A stretch of DNA of 64,000 nucleotides. It comes from Parapedobacter sp035556095. Lineage in GTDB: Bacteria > Bacteroidota > Bacteroidia > Sphingobacteriales > Sphingobacteriaceae. Below are positions 7,976 through 17,659 of this stretch, in pieces. The DNA lies in assembly GCF_035556095.1 (NCBI RefSeq), contig NZ_DATMFT010000005.1:248001-312000 (forward strand). Direction: 5' to 3'. Numbering within the stretch: position 1 is the first letter of the stretch; each line of letters begins with the position of its first letter. Both the position numbers and the translations under genes were made by a program. The notes under the pieces are model-generated. The model was not told the DNA's origin. It saw only the letters and a program-made list of their open reading frames with translations, and did not search any database.

Positions 7976-9868
7976 TTAACCGATTAAACTCACGCTCCGC
8001 TTCACGAAATTCGTCAACTCATTTCCCGTAAGCAATCCTCGTGAAAGCAATGCTAAATCAAAGGCTTGCTTAGCAAGCTGATGCTGCTCGTCTTCGTTTG
8101 CTGACGAAAGGACCCGCTTGATCAACGGATGGTTGCCGTTCACGGTCACTTTATAATTATCGGGCATCGACCCATAGAAACTCATACCACCCCCGGTTTG
8201 GGCCATGTCTTTCATCCGTCGCATAAACTCGTCGATCGTAACGGTAACCGGCAGTTCCTGCTCACCTAATGCTTCCACTTCAACCTTCATATTATCGCGG
8301 CTGATGGCTTTCTCGAAAAGGGATATTACCGTTTTGCTTTCTTCCTCGCTCAGTTGCAATTCCCGGGCATCATCCTTTTGGATCAATTTATCAATAATAT
8401 CGGCATCTACCCGCTTAAGCTGTGTTTTTTCGGCCTTTTGCTCTAAGTAGGCCACAAAGTGGCTATCGATGGGCGAATCCATCAGCAACACGTCATATCC
8501 TCGATCTTTGGCAGTGGTGATGTATCCATCTTGCTGTCCCGCATCGTTGGTGTATAGGTAAACCACATTGCCGTCTTTATCCTGCTGGATATCTTTGACC
8601 TTTTCGGCGTATTCCTTGAGCGTGTAAAGGTCGCCGTCGGTGTTTTTCACCAAACAGAAATCGTTTGCCTTCTCAGCGAACTTATCATCACTTAACATCC
8701 CGTATTTAACGAAAAGACTGATGTCCTTCCATTTTTCCTCAAACCCCTTGCGGTCTCCCCGGTATAATTCGGCGAGTTTGTCAGCCACCTTCTTCGTGAT
8801 GTGGGCATTGATTTTCTTGACATTGCTATCGGCCTGCAAGAAGCTACGCGACACGTTTAGCGGAATATCCGGCGAGTCGATGACACCATGTAGCAGCATC
8901 AGAAACTCGGGGACAATATCTTTCACCTCGTCGGTGATAAAGACCTGACGGGAATAAAGCTTGATTTTGTTTTTCTGTACCTCGAAGTTCTCTTTAAGTT
9001 TGGGGAAGTACAGAATGCCAGTAAGGTTAAATGGATAGTCGACGTTAAGATGTATCCAAAATAGGGGCTCATCGAGGGAATATGGATACAGCTCACGATA
9101 AAAGGCCAAGTAATCTTCATCTTTCAATTCCGAGGGTGATTTTGTCCAGGCCGGATTGGTATTATTGATGATGTTATCGACCTCAACCGACTTGTACTTG
9201 GGCTTACCCTCCTCATCTTCACCATCAGGCTCGCTGGTGGTACGCGTACCGAAGCGGATGGGTACCGGCAAGAATTTGCCATACTTTTCGAGGATATCCT
9301 GCAGTTTGTTCTTGTCGAGGAACTCTTCGGAGTCTTTGTTGATGTGCAGGATGATATCCGTTCCACGCTCGGTGCGCGTGCCCTTAGAAAGTTCATACGA
9401 GGTGCTGCCATCGCAAACCCAACGCGCCGGCTCAGCGCCCTCTTGGTAAGAAAGCGTTTGGATTTCCACTTTGTCGGACACCATGAATGCCGAATAAAAA
9501 CCAAGACCGAAACGACCGATGATCTCGTTGGCATCTTTAGCCTCTTTGAATTTCTCAACGAACTCGGTAGCACCCGAAAACGCAATCTGGTTGATGTATT
9601 TCTTCACTTCCTCACCCGTCATCCCAATACCGCGGTCTGATATCGTGATTGTTTTGGCTTTTTCGTCAAATGCCACGTCAATGGTTACGTCGCCCAGCTC
9701 GCCTTTATACTGGCCTAGAGATGCCAACCGCTTAATCTTTTGGGTGGCGTCGACAGCGTTGGAGACCAATTCCCGCAGGAAAATCTCATTATCGGAATAC
9801 AGGAATTTTTTGATCACCGGAAAGATGTTCTCGGTGTGGATGGATATGTTGCCTTTTTCCTTTTTCAT
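7976..9868 (-). CDS. htpG: molecular chaperone HtpG (Hsp90)
   Basis: Protein of 630 residues, normal length for bacterial Hsp90. The N-terminal GHKL ATPase domain shows ELVSNAVDATQKIKRL (about 34-49), DRGIGMT and the lid GRFGLGFYSAFMVSD. The middle domain has FPLKENF-like and SRQVFITDEVKDIVPEFL blocks, and the C-terminal dimerisation part ends RSVSLIG. It is an ATP-dependent cytoplasmic dimeric chaperone. The first strand has the bacterial form KGNISIHTENIFPVIKKFLY. It is expressed from its own minus-strand transcript; I found no obvious heat-shock operator upstream. Confidence 0.98.
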   Translation of the reverse strand: MKKEKGNISIHTENIFPVIKKFLYSDNEIFLRELVSNAVDATQKIKRLASLGQYKGELGDVTIDVAFDEKAKTITISDRGIGMTGEEVKKYINQIAFSGATEFVEKFKEAKDANEIIGRFGLGFYSAFMVSDKVEIQTLSYQEGAEPARWVCDGSTSYELSKGTRTERGTDIILHINKDSEEFLDKNKLQDILEKYGKFLPVPIRFGTRTTSEPDGEDEEGKPKYKSVEVDNIINNTNPAWTKSPSELKDEDYLAFYRELYPYSLDEPLFWIHLNVDYPFNLTGILYFPKLKENFEVQKNKIKLYSRQVFITDEVKDIVPEFLMLLHGVIDSPDIPLNVSRSFLQADSNVKKINAHITKKVADKLAELYRGDRKGFEEKWKDISLFVKYGMLSDDKFAEKANDFCLVKNTDGDLYTLKEYAEKVKDIQQDKDGNVVYLYTNDAGQQDGYITTAKDRGYDVLLMDSPIDSHFVAYLEQKAEKTQLKRVDADIIDKLIQKDDARELQLSEEESKTVISLFEKAISRDNMKVEVEALGEQELPVTVTIDEFMRRMKDMAQTGGGMSFYGSMPDNYKVTVNGNHPLIKRVLSSANEDEQHQLAKQAFDLALLSRGLLTGNELTNFVKRSVSLIG

Positions 9869-9985
9869 ATATAACTAACTATTGGAATAAATCGTAATTA
9901 CTAACTAACGCCGCGATATTAACAATATACGTTCCAAGAGCGCATTAACGTCAGGATGGCAGGACATAATGGCAAAAAGGGTCGA

Positions 9986-10600
9986 TTAATCCATGGCGGT
10001 GGTTACCACTTTAGTCTTCCCCGCGGTCTCAAGCTGCCCCAGCACGTCATCGGCCAGTGCTTCGATCGCGTCATAGGCATAGTTCTTCTGTTTCTTCCAT
10101 ACCTGTTCGTTCATCTTGCTGAACTTCTTTTCCAACGGAATGGGGGTTGCCGTTGCTCTGGCCCGTTTACCAAAACGATCATTGCGGTACGGTTGGTAAC
10201 GAAGATCGGTAAACCAATAATTTATTTCACCCGCGTTGTTTTCCAATACAAGGGTGTAATGAATTTCTCCTGCAACATAGTTACCTATGCCCGCATGTTT
10301 TTCCATCGGGACACTGCCCGTGCTTTCCAAGCGTGCTGCTGTCGTGCGGGTGATTTCATTTCCTTTGGTGAGCAGGAACGTTGTCAATTGCTCCCGCATC
10401 GTGATAAAATTGGCATCGCTTGCTAACGCATCAGATTTATACACTACGAGTTTTCCGCGCTCGTCTACCATAAACTGTCCGGCGTCTACGCCGACATCGT
10501 CTTTCACCGGGCTTCCGTGGCCAATGACCATACCCGCCACAAACATGATTGTTAAATTAATCATAATGCTAACTTTTATATTGTTTAACTTAGGGGTCAT
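9986..10600 (-). CDS. DUF4468-type secreted protein
   Basis: Exported protein of about 204 residues. The frame is open from 10645; I prefer the ATG at 10600 (MTPKLNNIKVS) because it gives a basic n-region followed by a hydrophobic signal; ATG 10564 is also possible. The mature part has beta-strand patterns of DUF4468 proteins (DERGKLVVYKSDALASDANF, GEIHYTLVLENNAGEINYWFTDLRYQPY) and a helical C-terminus. The family is common in Bacteroidota and has no known reaction. It lies between htpG and an outer-membrane porin on the same strand. Confidence 0.68.
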   Translation of the reverse strand: MTPKLNNIKVSIMINLTIMFVAGMVIGHGSPVKDDVGVDAGQFMVDERGKLVVYKSDALASDANFITMREQLTTFLLTKGNEITRTTAARLESTGSVPMEKHAGIGNYVAGEIHYTLVLENNAGEINYWFTDLRYQPYRNDRFGKRARATATPIPLEKKFSKMNEQVWKKQKNYAYDAIEALADDVLGQLETAGKTKVVTTAMD

Positions 10601-10703
10601 CTCCTTCAATAACCCATAGCCGTGAAGATAATAATCGGCAGTCAACTAGTTGTTATTATCAAGGAAATTTTACAAGCTTATAATCAACACAACCGCTACA
10701 CGC

Positions 10704-10736
10704 AAAAAACCTAACAGGTTTTTAAACCTGTTAGGT
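10704..10736 (-). terminator. terminator of the porin gene
   Basis: Near-perfect stem ACCTAACAGGTTT / AAACCTGTTAGGT (10709-10736) followed on the minus strand by TTTTTT. Confidence 0.9.
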
Positions 10737-10774
10737 CATTCATCCACGTGCGCAGCAAATCCAGGGGCGAGCCC

Positions 10775-11800
10775 CTAGAACGCGTAAACCAAAGCTAAAG
10801 AGAATTGTGACGCGCTTTTCGTCGGGTCCATCTCCATGTTTTTATAGAATAGTTCTGTAGAGCCATTGTCTAACCGGAATTCGGGAATCATCGTCAACGG
10901 ACCGGCCTTCACATTGGCCGATAAGGTAAGTCCGACAACCGACTCGCCACCGGGAACAAAGGCCCAGCCAGCGTCCTTTTCCGTATAATATTCGCCCCTT
11001 GCACCTAATGCAAATGCGTCTGAAAATCCGTATTGGAGGTACAACGCACCTCCCGAGTACCCGCCATCTGCATCACTTGCATCGGAGAAGTCGGCCGCAT
11101 TCAATCCGACCGTGAATGCATCGGTCACTTGGTAGGTGGTGGTGAGGTCAACGATGGTGCCCGTGCTCCCGGTCAGGAAATTGATGTAGGCATCCCAGCC
11201 ATCCACCGGGCTGAGCGATAGCTGTGCACCGAAATCGGATACACCATCGAAATCCTGATAGGCGTTCCAATCGTTGAATAATCCCACCATCAGGCCAACT
11301 TTATCGGAAAACGCATATTCCGCTTTAATCCCAGCGTTTTGGAATGGGCCCGCAGAGAACAAGTACGATGTGGAATAGTTGAAGTTTCCGGTAGGCGAGA
11401 TAATCTCGTAGCCTACAAATGTGCCCATAAAGCCCGCTGTCATGGAGAACTTTTCGGTAAATGCATAACTCATGTGAAGGTTCTGGATATGGAACGAATT
11501 GCCATCCCCCCCGTTTAGCAACGATTGATAGCCGCCACGTGGACCGAACGAAACATCACCCACAAAAGACGCTTTACCCACCGTTTTACCTACTATTAAA
11601 TTAACCATACCCAGCGAAACCGAATTCTGCTCATTGGCAAATGAAGTAGGGATATTACCAAGACCGTCTCCATCCTTATATCCTGAAAAATCGTATTTGT
11701 AATAGGCATCGACTGAACCGGAAATTGTCAAATCGCCATCCTGTCCGTAGGTGAGAAAGCCGGATAACAATAGACTTCCCGCAATAAAAATTTTTTTCAT
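10775..11800 (-). CDS. outer-membrane beta-barrel porin (OmpL-like, Bbp2 family)
   Basis: Start taken at ATG 11800 (MKKIFIAGSLLLSGFLTYGQ), a clear signal peptide; the frame is open 33 bases upstream. About 341 residues. The mature protein alternates polar and aromatic residues as in a beta-barrel (SGSVDAYYKYDF, SFHIQNLHMSYAF, KAEYAFSDKVGLMVGLFNDW) and ends with SLALVYAF, a typical C-terminal aromatic strand. This is the OmpL-like beta-barrel porin-2 family. It is immediately downstream of the ammonium transporter on the same strand, a pairing that suggests nitrogen-source uptake across the outer membrane. Confidence 0.85.
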   Translation of the reverse strand: MKKIFIAGSLLLSGFLTYGQDGDLTISGSVDAYYKYDFSGYKDGDGLGNIPTSFANEQNSVSLGMVNLIVGKTVGKASFVGDVSFGPRGGYQSLLNGGDGNSFHIQNLHMSYAFTEKFSMTAGFMGTFVGYEIISPTGNFNYSTSYLFSAGPFQNAGIKAEYAFSDKVGLMVGLFNDWNAYQDFDGVSDFGAQLSLSPVDGWDAYINFLTGSTGTIVDLTTTYQVTDAFTVGLNAADFSDASDADGGYSGGALYLQYGFSDAFALGARGEYYTEKDAGWAFVPGGESVVGLTLSANVKAGPLTMIPEFRLDNGSTELFYKNMEMDPTKSASQFSLALVYAF

Positions 11801-11938
11801 CTTTGTATAAATAGCTCGCTTTGTCTTAAGCATAGTTTCGAGGCCATCTTAAGTAAAGCAGTTAAACCATCGGTTGAAATTGGGGTAGCGTATGGCTTAG
11901 ACCATCGCTATTCCCGTTCAGCCGTTATTGATCATAAG

Positions 11939-13249
11939 TTAAAGGCTTTCGCCGTGTTGGGTGATGTCAAGCCCTTGCTCCTCTTCTGCAACGGAAACAC
12001 GGAGTTTGCTCACCATATCAGTCGCCTTCAACAGCACGAAAGCCATAATAAAGGTAAAGGCTACTGCCGCTATCAACCCGAGTAAATGGGCTACGAACAA
12101 TCCCGTTTGGCCAAAAAACAACCCGTCAGTCGTAACCGCCTCGTTGATGGTGTGGGTAGCAAAAACGCCGGTGAGGATCATACCGACCATCCCGCCTACG
12201 CCGTGACTTGGAAAAACATCCAGCGTATCGTCTACTCGTGAGCGTGTACGCCATTCGACCACAAGCCGACTGATGACCGAGGCAACAACGCCGATAATCA
12301 ATGAATGGCTAACGGTAACAAACCCCGCTGCCGGCGTGATAGCCACCAGACCCACCACTACGCCGATACAAATACCTATTGCTGTCGGTTTCTTGCCCCG
12401 CGCGGCGTCGAAGAAAATCCAAGCGAGTGCCGCTGCGCCCGATGCCGTACTGGTAGTAGCTAACGCCGAAGCCGCCAACCCGTTTGCCCCGAATGCAGAC
12501 CCGGCATTAAACCCAAACCAGCCGAACCAAAGCAATCCCGTGCCGAGCATCACATAGGTAACCCGTGCAGGATTCGAACCACTTGAGCCGTTGCCCTGTT
12601 TGAGATATAGAGCAGATGCCAATGCCGTAACGCCAGCAGACATGTGTACAACTGTGCCCCCCGCGAAGTCGAGTACCCCCATACCAGCCAATAACCCATC
12701 AGGATGCCAAGTGGCGTGTGCCAACGGAGCGTAGATGAATACGAAGAACAGCACAAGGAACAGCACGTACGATTTAAACCGGATGCGCTCTGCAAAGGCA
12801 CCGGTAATCAGCGCTGGGGTGATGATGGCAAACTTCAGCTGATACATGGCAAACAACGCAAAAGGGATGGTGGGTGCGCCAGGCCAATTCGGGCCACCTA
12901 CCACACCTTCAAACATAAAGTACGTGGCGGGATTGCCGATAATGCCGCCCATCGATTCGCCGAATACCAAACTGAAACCGAACACTACCCAGATTACGGC
13001 AATTACGGCCATACAAATGAAGCTCTGAAACATGGTGGATATCACATTCTTCTTTTTGACCATACCGCCATAGAAGAATGCGAGTCCCGGTGTCATGATG
13101 AGTACGAGCGCCGTGGAAGTAAGCATCCATGCAACATCCGACCCATCAACCTCCCCCGCTCCATCGGCCGGCAAAGCGGGAAAGAAAAATGCCAGCAACG
13201 TTACAATTACAAGCATCAGAAATGGAAAAATAGATTTTTTTGTCTCCAT
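11939..13249 (-). CDS. amt: ammonium transporter (Amt/MEP/Rh family)
   Basis: Protein of 436 residues with an N-terminal signal-like helix and about eleven membrane helices. Family blocks are AFFYGGMVKKKNVISTM (about 58-74), DFAGGTVVHMSAGVTAL containing the first pore histidine, and FPSHGVGGMVGMILTGVFA containing the second; the twin-His pore is therefore intact. It carries ammonium into the cytoplasm. No GlnK/P-II gene is adjacent; instead a porin follows. The long AT-rich spacer upstream probably holds its promoter. Confidence 0.97.
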   Translation of the reverse strand: METKKSIFPFLMLVIVTLLAFFFPALPADGAGEVDGSDVAWMLTSTALVLIMTPGLAFFYGGMVKKKNVISTMFQSFICMAVIAVIWVVFGFSLVFGESMGGIIGNPATYFMFEGVVGGPNWPGAPTIPFALFAMYQLKFAIITPALITGAFAERIRFKSYVLFLVLFFVFIYAPLAHATWHPDGLLAGMGVLDFAGGTVVHMSAGVTALASALYLKQGNGSSGSNPARVTYVMLGTGLLWFGWFGFNAGSAFGANGLAASALATTSTASGAAALAWIFFDAARGKKPTAIGICIGVVVGLVAITPAAGFVTVSHSLIIGVVASVISRLVVEWRTRSRVDDTLDVFPSHGVGGMVGMILTGVFATHTINEAVTTDGLFFGQTGLFVAHLLGLIAAVAFTFIMAFVLLKATDMVSKLRVSVAEEEQGLDITQHGESL

Positions 13250-13685
13250 ACTTTTGTTTTTTGATGTGAAATCTGATTATAAAGTAAAACAATATCAATT
13301 ATTATCACAAAAGTGTATAAATATTTCATAAAATCAATACAATTATTAAAAAATATTCATTTTTTACAATAATTAAATTCAATATACCTCATAATTACAT
13401 ATATAATGTAAATCATATAATTATTTTACACACGTTTTTAATTAATTTATTTGATTTTTATATTTCAAAACACTTAAATTTGATATATACAAGACTTAAA
13501 TCAGAAAATTAAAACTATTTTTACAATAATCCGAGTGAATTTGGTGCATTAAATAGGCAATTCGTTGAACAAAAACTCATATCCAAGTGATCTGAACGAG
13601 AAAGACTCCGTTACGCTTTATTTCACATAATTATATGTTGCATTTCGAAACAACTTTATCTAAGTTTACCGGCAAAGTGCAAGTG
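13250..13685. other. AT-rich divergent spacer between amt and the patatin gene
   Basis: About 430 bases with almost no G or C in the first half. One strong plus-strand promoter is listed separately. I see no RNA gene or terminator here. The amt promoter must also lie in it, but no perfect TAnnTTTG box is visible on the minus strand. Confidence 0.6.
13450..13482 (+). promoter_or_regulatory. Bacteroidota-type promoter for the patatin operon
   Basis: TTTG (13450-13453), 21 bases, TAAATTTG (13475-13482). This is the phylum's -33/-7 arrangement. It predicts a leader of roughly 200 bases before the patatin gene. Confidence 0.7.
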
Positions 13686-14738
13686 ATGAAGAAAATCCTT
13701 TCGATCGATGGCGGTGGTATCCGGGGCATTATCCCCGGCATGCTGTTGGTGGCTTTGGAGCGACGATTGCAGCGTATCAGCAATGATCCCAGCACGGCGA
13801 TAGTGGACCATTTTGATTTCTTTGCCGGAACGAGTACGGGTGGCATTTTGACATGCTTGTTGTTATGCCCGGATGAAGAGAACCCTTCGCGCCCAAAATA
13901 TTCGGCACAAGAGGCGTTAGACATCTATGTGAAACATGGGACCGATATCTTCAAGGCCGGTTTTTTCCGCCGACTGATTGCCAAATTCGGCTTATTGAGT
14001 GAACGTTACCCGAGTACGACGTTAGAGCACGTGCTGGAATCGTACTTCGGTGAATGCAAACTTAGTCAGCTGCTTAGGCCTTGCATCATCACGGCCTATA
14101 ACATTGAACTTCGAAAGACACACTTCTTTAGGCAGCAAACAGCAATTACCCGTGGTGATCCGCGCGATTTTTACATTCGCGATGTATGTCGGGCCACTTC
14201 AGCCGCCCCAACCTATTTCAGTGTCGCAGAAATCCGATCGATGAGCGGCACACGCTATCCGCTACTGGATGGCGGTGTATTCGCCCCCAACCCCTCGATG
14301 AGTGCATTGGTTGAAGTGACAAAGGCATTTAATCAAACCAAAATCAATGATATTTGGATCCTATCATTGGGCACCGGCCGTTCGCGGAAAGCCTACGACT
14401 ACGAACATTTCAAGAAAAGCCGAGCCGTATCCATCGGTCCGGCGTTAATCGACATCATGATGAGCGGCGCCGCCGAAAGCAGCGATTTCTTTCTTCAGCA
14501 ATTGTATCGGTCGGCAGGTAAGGAGCAACAATACATACGGATAGAGCCGAAAAACCTCCATAGCATCCAGGAAGAACTTGACGCGGCTAGCCACAGCAAC
14601 ATCCAGAAGTTGATCGCACTGGGCGACCGTATGGTAAGCGAAAACGACGAACTAATCAATCAGATTGTTGTGCGGCTGGTGAAAGAGAAAGACGATTCGC
14701 AACCCAAAGCCCCCTGGCGTTTTCTATCGACCAAATAA
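13686..14738 (+). CDS. patatin-like phospholipase/acylhydrolase
   Basis: Start taken at ATG 13686 (MKKILSIDGGGIRG); the frame is open 51 bases upstream. About 350 residues. The N-terminus has the oxyanion motif DGGGIRGIIPG, then the nucleophile elbow GTSTGG (in FFAGTSTGGILTC), and later the catalytic Asp in LLDGGVFAPNPS. This is the patatin-like Ser-Asp dyad lipase, likely cytoplasmic because no signal peptide is present. The stop overlaps the next start (TAATG at 14736-14740), so it is translationally coupled to methylglyoxal synthase. Confidence 0.92.
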   Translation: MKKILSIDGGGIRGIIPGMLLVALERRLQRISNDPSTAIVDHFDFFAGTSTGGILTCLLLCPDEENPSRPKYSAQEALDIYVKHGTDIFKAGFFRRLIAKFGLLSERYPSTTLEHVLESYFGECKLSQLLRPCIITAYNIELRKTHFFRQQTAITRGDPRDFYIRDVCRATSAAPTYFSVAEIRSMSGTRYPLLDGGVFAPNPSMSALVEVTKAFNQTKINDIWILSLGTGRSRKAYDYEHFKKSRAVSIGPALIDIMMSGAAESSDFFLQQLYRSAGKEQQYIRIEPKNLHSIQEELDAASHSNIQKLIALGDRMVSENDELINQIVVRLVKEKDDSQPKAPWRFLSTK

Positions 14739-15178
14739 TGAATCGTTTGAAGACCCAATACAACCCGTTTAAATTTTTTGTGAGAAATAAAAAAAATGAA
14801 AACCAACTGATGCAACAACAAACAATTGCGCTTATTGCGCACGATGGAAAAAAACCGGAAATGGTGGCATTTGTAAAGGATCACTTTGCGTTACTGAACC
14901 GCGCGAAACTTATTGCTACGGGTACCACGGGGTCCTATATCCTGCAGACTGGACTCGCTGTGGAGTTAAAGCTGAGCGGCCCGAGAGGTGGTGATGCCCA
15001 AATCGCAGCGTTGGCAGCCGAGGGAAAAATCGACGCGATTATTTTCTTCCGTGACCCCCTCGGCAAGCATCCGCACGAACCCGACATCCAGATGCTGATG
15101 CGTGTGTGCGATGTGTATGATGTGCCACTGGCCACTAATCCAGCCACGGCTGAATTGATACTGAAAGGCCTCAGTTAA
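14738..15178 (+). CDS. mgsA: methylglyoxal synthase
   Basis: Converts dihydroxyacetone phosphate to methylglyoxal and phosphate. Blocks are ALIAHDGKKPEM, ATGTTGSYI (phosphate-binding), LSGPRGGDAQIAAL, IIFFRDPLGKHPHEPDIQMLMR and PLATNPATAELIL; the catalytic Asp lies in GGDAQIA. The start at 14738 is coupled to the patatin stop; a start at 14810 (MQQQTIALIAHD) would give the more usual family length. The N-terminal 24 residues are basic and not conserved-looking, so either start is possible. Confidence 0.95.
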   Translation: MNRLKTQYNPFKFFVRNKKNENQLMQQQTIALIAHDGKKPEMVAFVKDHFALLNRAKLIATGTTGSYILQTGLAVELKLSGPRGGDAQIAALAAEGKIDAIIFFRDPLGKHPHEPDIQMLMRVCDVYDVPLATNPATAELILKGLS

Positions 15179-15265
15179 AGCGGGCTGCAAAGCCAGAATT
15201 ATTCCATCCTGTGCTCGAATAAAACACTTTTTAACTATTTTTGCGACTTAACCAACCCCACCGGT

Positions 15266-16222
15266 ATGGTCAAAACGGATAACGGTATCACATATTCTCC
15301 CTTTCGGCACGTCACGCGTGATACATGGAAAACGCTCAACGGGCATCCCAATTATGTGCTGGCTGACGAAGACATCCGAAAGCTTAACGCACTGAATGAG
15401 CCGCTGACGATGCAGGAGATCGAAGAGGTCTATTTTCCGCTGAGCCATTTGTTACAGCTCCACATAAACAGTTACAGGCAACTGCACGGGTACACCAATT
15501 CGTTTTTCGACAACCACACCAAGCGCTTGCCTTTTATTATCGGTATCGCCGGAAGTGTAGCTGCTGGCAAAAGCACCACAGCGCGGGTTTTGCAAAAGGT
15601 GTTGTCGCTCGCACCGGGAAGTCCACGGGTAGAATTGATCACCACAGACGGTTTCCTTTACCCGAACAGCTATCTGGAATCAAAAGGCATACTGAACCGC
15701 AAGGGGTTTCCCGAAAGCTACGATACCCGACGGTTACTGGGTTTCCTGTCGGATATCAAATCGGGCAAAGAACTGGTTTCAGCACCTGTATACTCCCACT
15801 TGGTATACGACATTATTCCTGATGAATTGCATTGGGTGGCGCAACCCGACATCCTGATCGTAGAAGGCATCAATGTGCTCCAGGTAAATGTAAAAGGAAA
15901 GCACCGCGGCCCACGCGTATTCGTATCGGATTTCTTCGACTATTCGATCTACGTGGACGCTTCGCCGGAAAACCTGCAGGAATGGTACACCAGACGGTTC
16001 GAATGGCTCCGCAAGACAGCCTTCCAGCGTGCCGACTCTTATTTCCATCGGTATGCTAACCTCGACGAAAAACAAAGTGCCGAAACCGCAGCCAGTATAT
16101 GGAATGAAATCAACAAGCCCAATCTGGTGAAAAACATCCTACCCACGCGGTTCCGTGCCGACCTGATTCTAGAAAAAGGTAGCCACCATTTTGTGAAAAG
16201 CGTAAAAGTAAGAAAAGTCTAG
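15266..16222 (+). CDS. coaA: type I pantothenate kinase
   Basis: First enzyme of coenzyme A synthesis: ATP-dependent phosphorylation of pantothenate. Protein of 318 residues, normal for prokaryotic type I kinases. Walker A is IAGSVAAGKSTTARVL with the GKST at about 101-104; other conserved parts are ELITTDGFLYPNS, KGFPESYDTRRLL, YSHLVYDI and the catalytic-site neighbourhood EGINVLQV. The C-terminus has ADLILEKGSHHFV. It follows mgsA on the same strand and overlaps the mscS gene tail-to-tail by four bases. Confidence 0.97.
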   Translation: MVKTDNGITYSPFRHVTRDTWKTLNGHPNYVLADEDIRKLNALNEPLTMQEIEEVYFPLSHLLQLHINSYRQLHGYTNSFFDNHTKRLPFIIGIAGSVAAGKSTTARVLQKVLSLAPGSPRVELITTDGFLYPNSYLESKGILNRKGFPESYDTRRLLGFLSDIKSGKELVSAPVYSHLVYDIIPDELHWVAQPDILIVEGINVLQVNVKGKHRGPRVFVSDFFDYSIYVDASPENLQEWYTRRFEWLRKTAFQRADSYFHRYANLDEKQSAETAASIWNEINKPNLVKNILPTRFRADLILEKGSHHFVKSVKVRKV

Positions 16223-17118
16223 CCGCCGATCTTGTTTACGGCCTCGCCGGTTTCAAATGCGATAATGTGCTGATAAAGGTCGTTTCTGACCTTTCTACGC
16301 AGGCCGGTATCTTTTTTAGTGGTTGAAAACTGCAGTTTATATTGGACGGCATCTTTTCCAATACCAACCACCCGCAGTTGAAAACTGCCTTGCACAATAT
16401 CAGATCCATAATACTGCAGCGCATTACGCATTTCATTTTCCAAGGCATCATTACGGCGCGAGCTTGCCAAGGGCAGCTCGAATTCGATCGTCAATTTCCG
16501 AGAATTCTGCAGCGATTGGTTGATAATATTGGTAGTGAATGCGCTGTTGTTAGGGATTAGCACCACATCGTCGTCGTCGTTCTTAACCATGATATTCGCC
16601 AACGTAATGTCCATGATCTTACCTTGATGCTCACCGATACGCACCGTGTCGCCAATGGTAAACTGGTCGGAAAACATAATCAGCAGTCCACTGATCATAT
16701 TGGTAATGTAATCGCGGAATAACAGGGCGATGGCCATGGCAACAATGGTGATGCTCGTCAAAAACTCCTTCGGATTAATGCCGAATGCTATCATCAGCCC
16801 GAGAACAGCGAACACGACATTCAGCAACGTAGCTATCTGGTTGATCCCCAGAATATAATTACCACGAACCCGGTTGTTTTTCTTGTTACGCCGCCGATAA
16901 ATTGAAATGAGTATAAACCGGCCAATAGCAATGAGGATACTTCCGGTAAGGAATGTATTGACGCCGTAAGCAATACCGGATAAACGCGGTTGCTGCCGAT
17001 ATATGTCGGCATCCGCGGCGAAGGAATAAGCTATGGCAGTCCATAGCACCAGCTTGAATGCAAAAAAGAACCAGCCACCGAGTGGGCGTCCCTTTCCGAT
17101 GTCAGAAGCATGTGTCAT
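16219..17118 (-). CDS. MscS-family mechanosensitive ion channel
   Basis: Protein of 299 residues with about four membrane helices followed by the MscS pore and cytoplasmic beta domain. The pore-lining helix region reads TIVAMAIALLFRDYITNMISGL and is followed by IMFSDQFTIGDTVRIGEHQGKIMDITL, the conserved beta domain. It protects cells from hypo-osmotic shock by gating in the inner membrane. It is last in a minus-strand run after thyA and folA (34-base gap) and may be co-transcribed with them. Confidence 0.92.
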   Translation of the reverse strand: MTHASDIGKGRPLGGWFFFAFKLVLWTAIAYSFAADADIYRQQPRLSGIAYGVNTFLTGSILIAIGRFILISIYRRRNKKNNRVRGNYILGINQIATLLNVVFAVLGLMIAFGINPKEFLTSITIVAMAIALLFRDYITNMISGLLIMFSDQFTIGDTVRIGEHQGKIMDITLANIMVKNDDDDVVLIPNNSAFTTNIINQSLQNSRKLTIEFELPLASSRRNDALENEMRNALQYYGSDIVQGSFQLRVVGIGKDAVQYKLQFSTTKKDTGLRRKVRNDLYQHIIAFETGEAVNKIGG

Positions 17119-17152
17119 GGGTTAAAAATACGTAATTGATTTTGAAATCCAC

Positions 17153-17647
17153 CTACTGCCGGTCGTAAATCTCAAAGGTGTAGCTGTAGTCATGCCGATC
17201 GTCCGCCGGGTGATGGTCCTCCGAAACCAGCCGCCAAACGCCTTCATCCAGCTGGGGGAAAAAGCTGTCGCCAGGCAGTACTACATGTACGCGGGTAAGG
17301 TAAATACGGTCAATAACAGGAAGGGCCTGTTGATATATTTCTGCCCCTCCCACCACAAACACTTCTTGCACACCCGTGCACGCGTCTAGGGCAGCCGCTA
17401 GCGAGTGGACCACCTCGGCACCTGCTGCAGCATATGCAGCCTGCCGGGTGACGATGATATTGCGCCGGTTGGGGAGCGGCTTGCCGACCGACTCATACGT
17501 TTTCCTGCCCATGATTACCGGATGGCCGGTCGTAGTACGCTTAAAAAAGCGCAAGTCGTTGGGCAGGTGCCACAGCAAATGATTGTCCTTGCCGATGGCG
17601 TTATTTTCTGCGGCAGCTACAATGGCCGATACAAGGGGTCGCTCCAT
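17153..17647 (-). CDS. folA: dihydrofolate reductase
   Basis: Housekeeping DHFR of 164 residues: NADPH-dependent reduction of dihydrofolate to tetrahydrofolate. Motifs are ENNAIGKDNHLLWHLPNDLRFFK with the active-site Asp31, GHPVIMGRKTYESVG, PLPNRRNIIVT, and VFVVGGAEIYQQAL. It lies 12 bases after thyA, the classic thyA-folA pair that recycles the dihydrofolate produced by thymidylate synthase. Confidence 0.97.
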   Translation of the reverse strand: MERPLVSAIVAAAENNAIGKDNHLLWHLPNDLRFFKRTTTGHPVIMGRKTYESVGKPLPNRRNIIVTRQAAYAAAGAEVVHSLAAALDACTGVQEVFVVGGAEIYQQALPVIDRIYLTRVHVVLPGDSFFPQLDEGVWRLVSEDHHPADDRHDYSYTFEIYDRQ

Positions 17648-17659
17648 AACTTAGGGCTA

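Noticed and set aside
12704..13264. 186-codon open frame on the plus strand
   Set aside because: Antisense shadow of the amt gene; composition is His/Arg/Tyr-rich without any motif.
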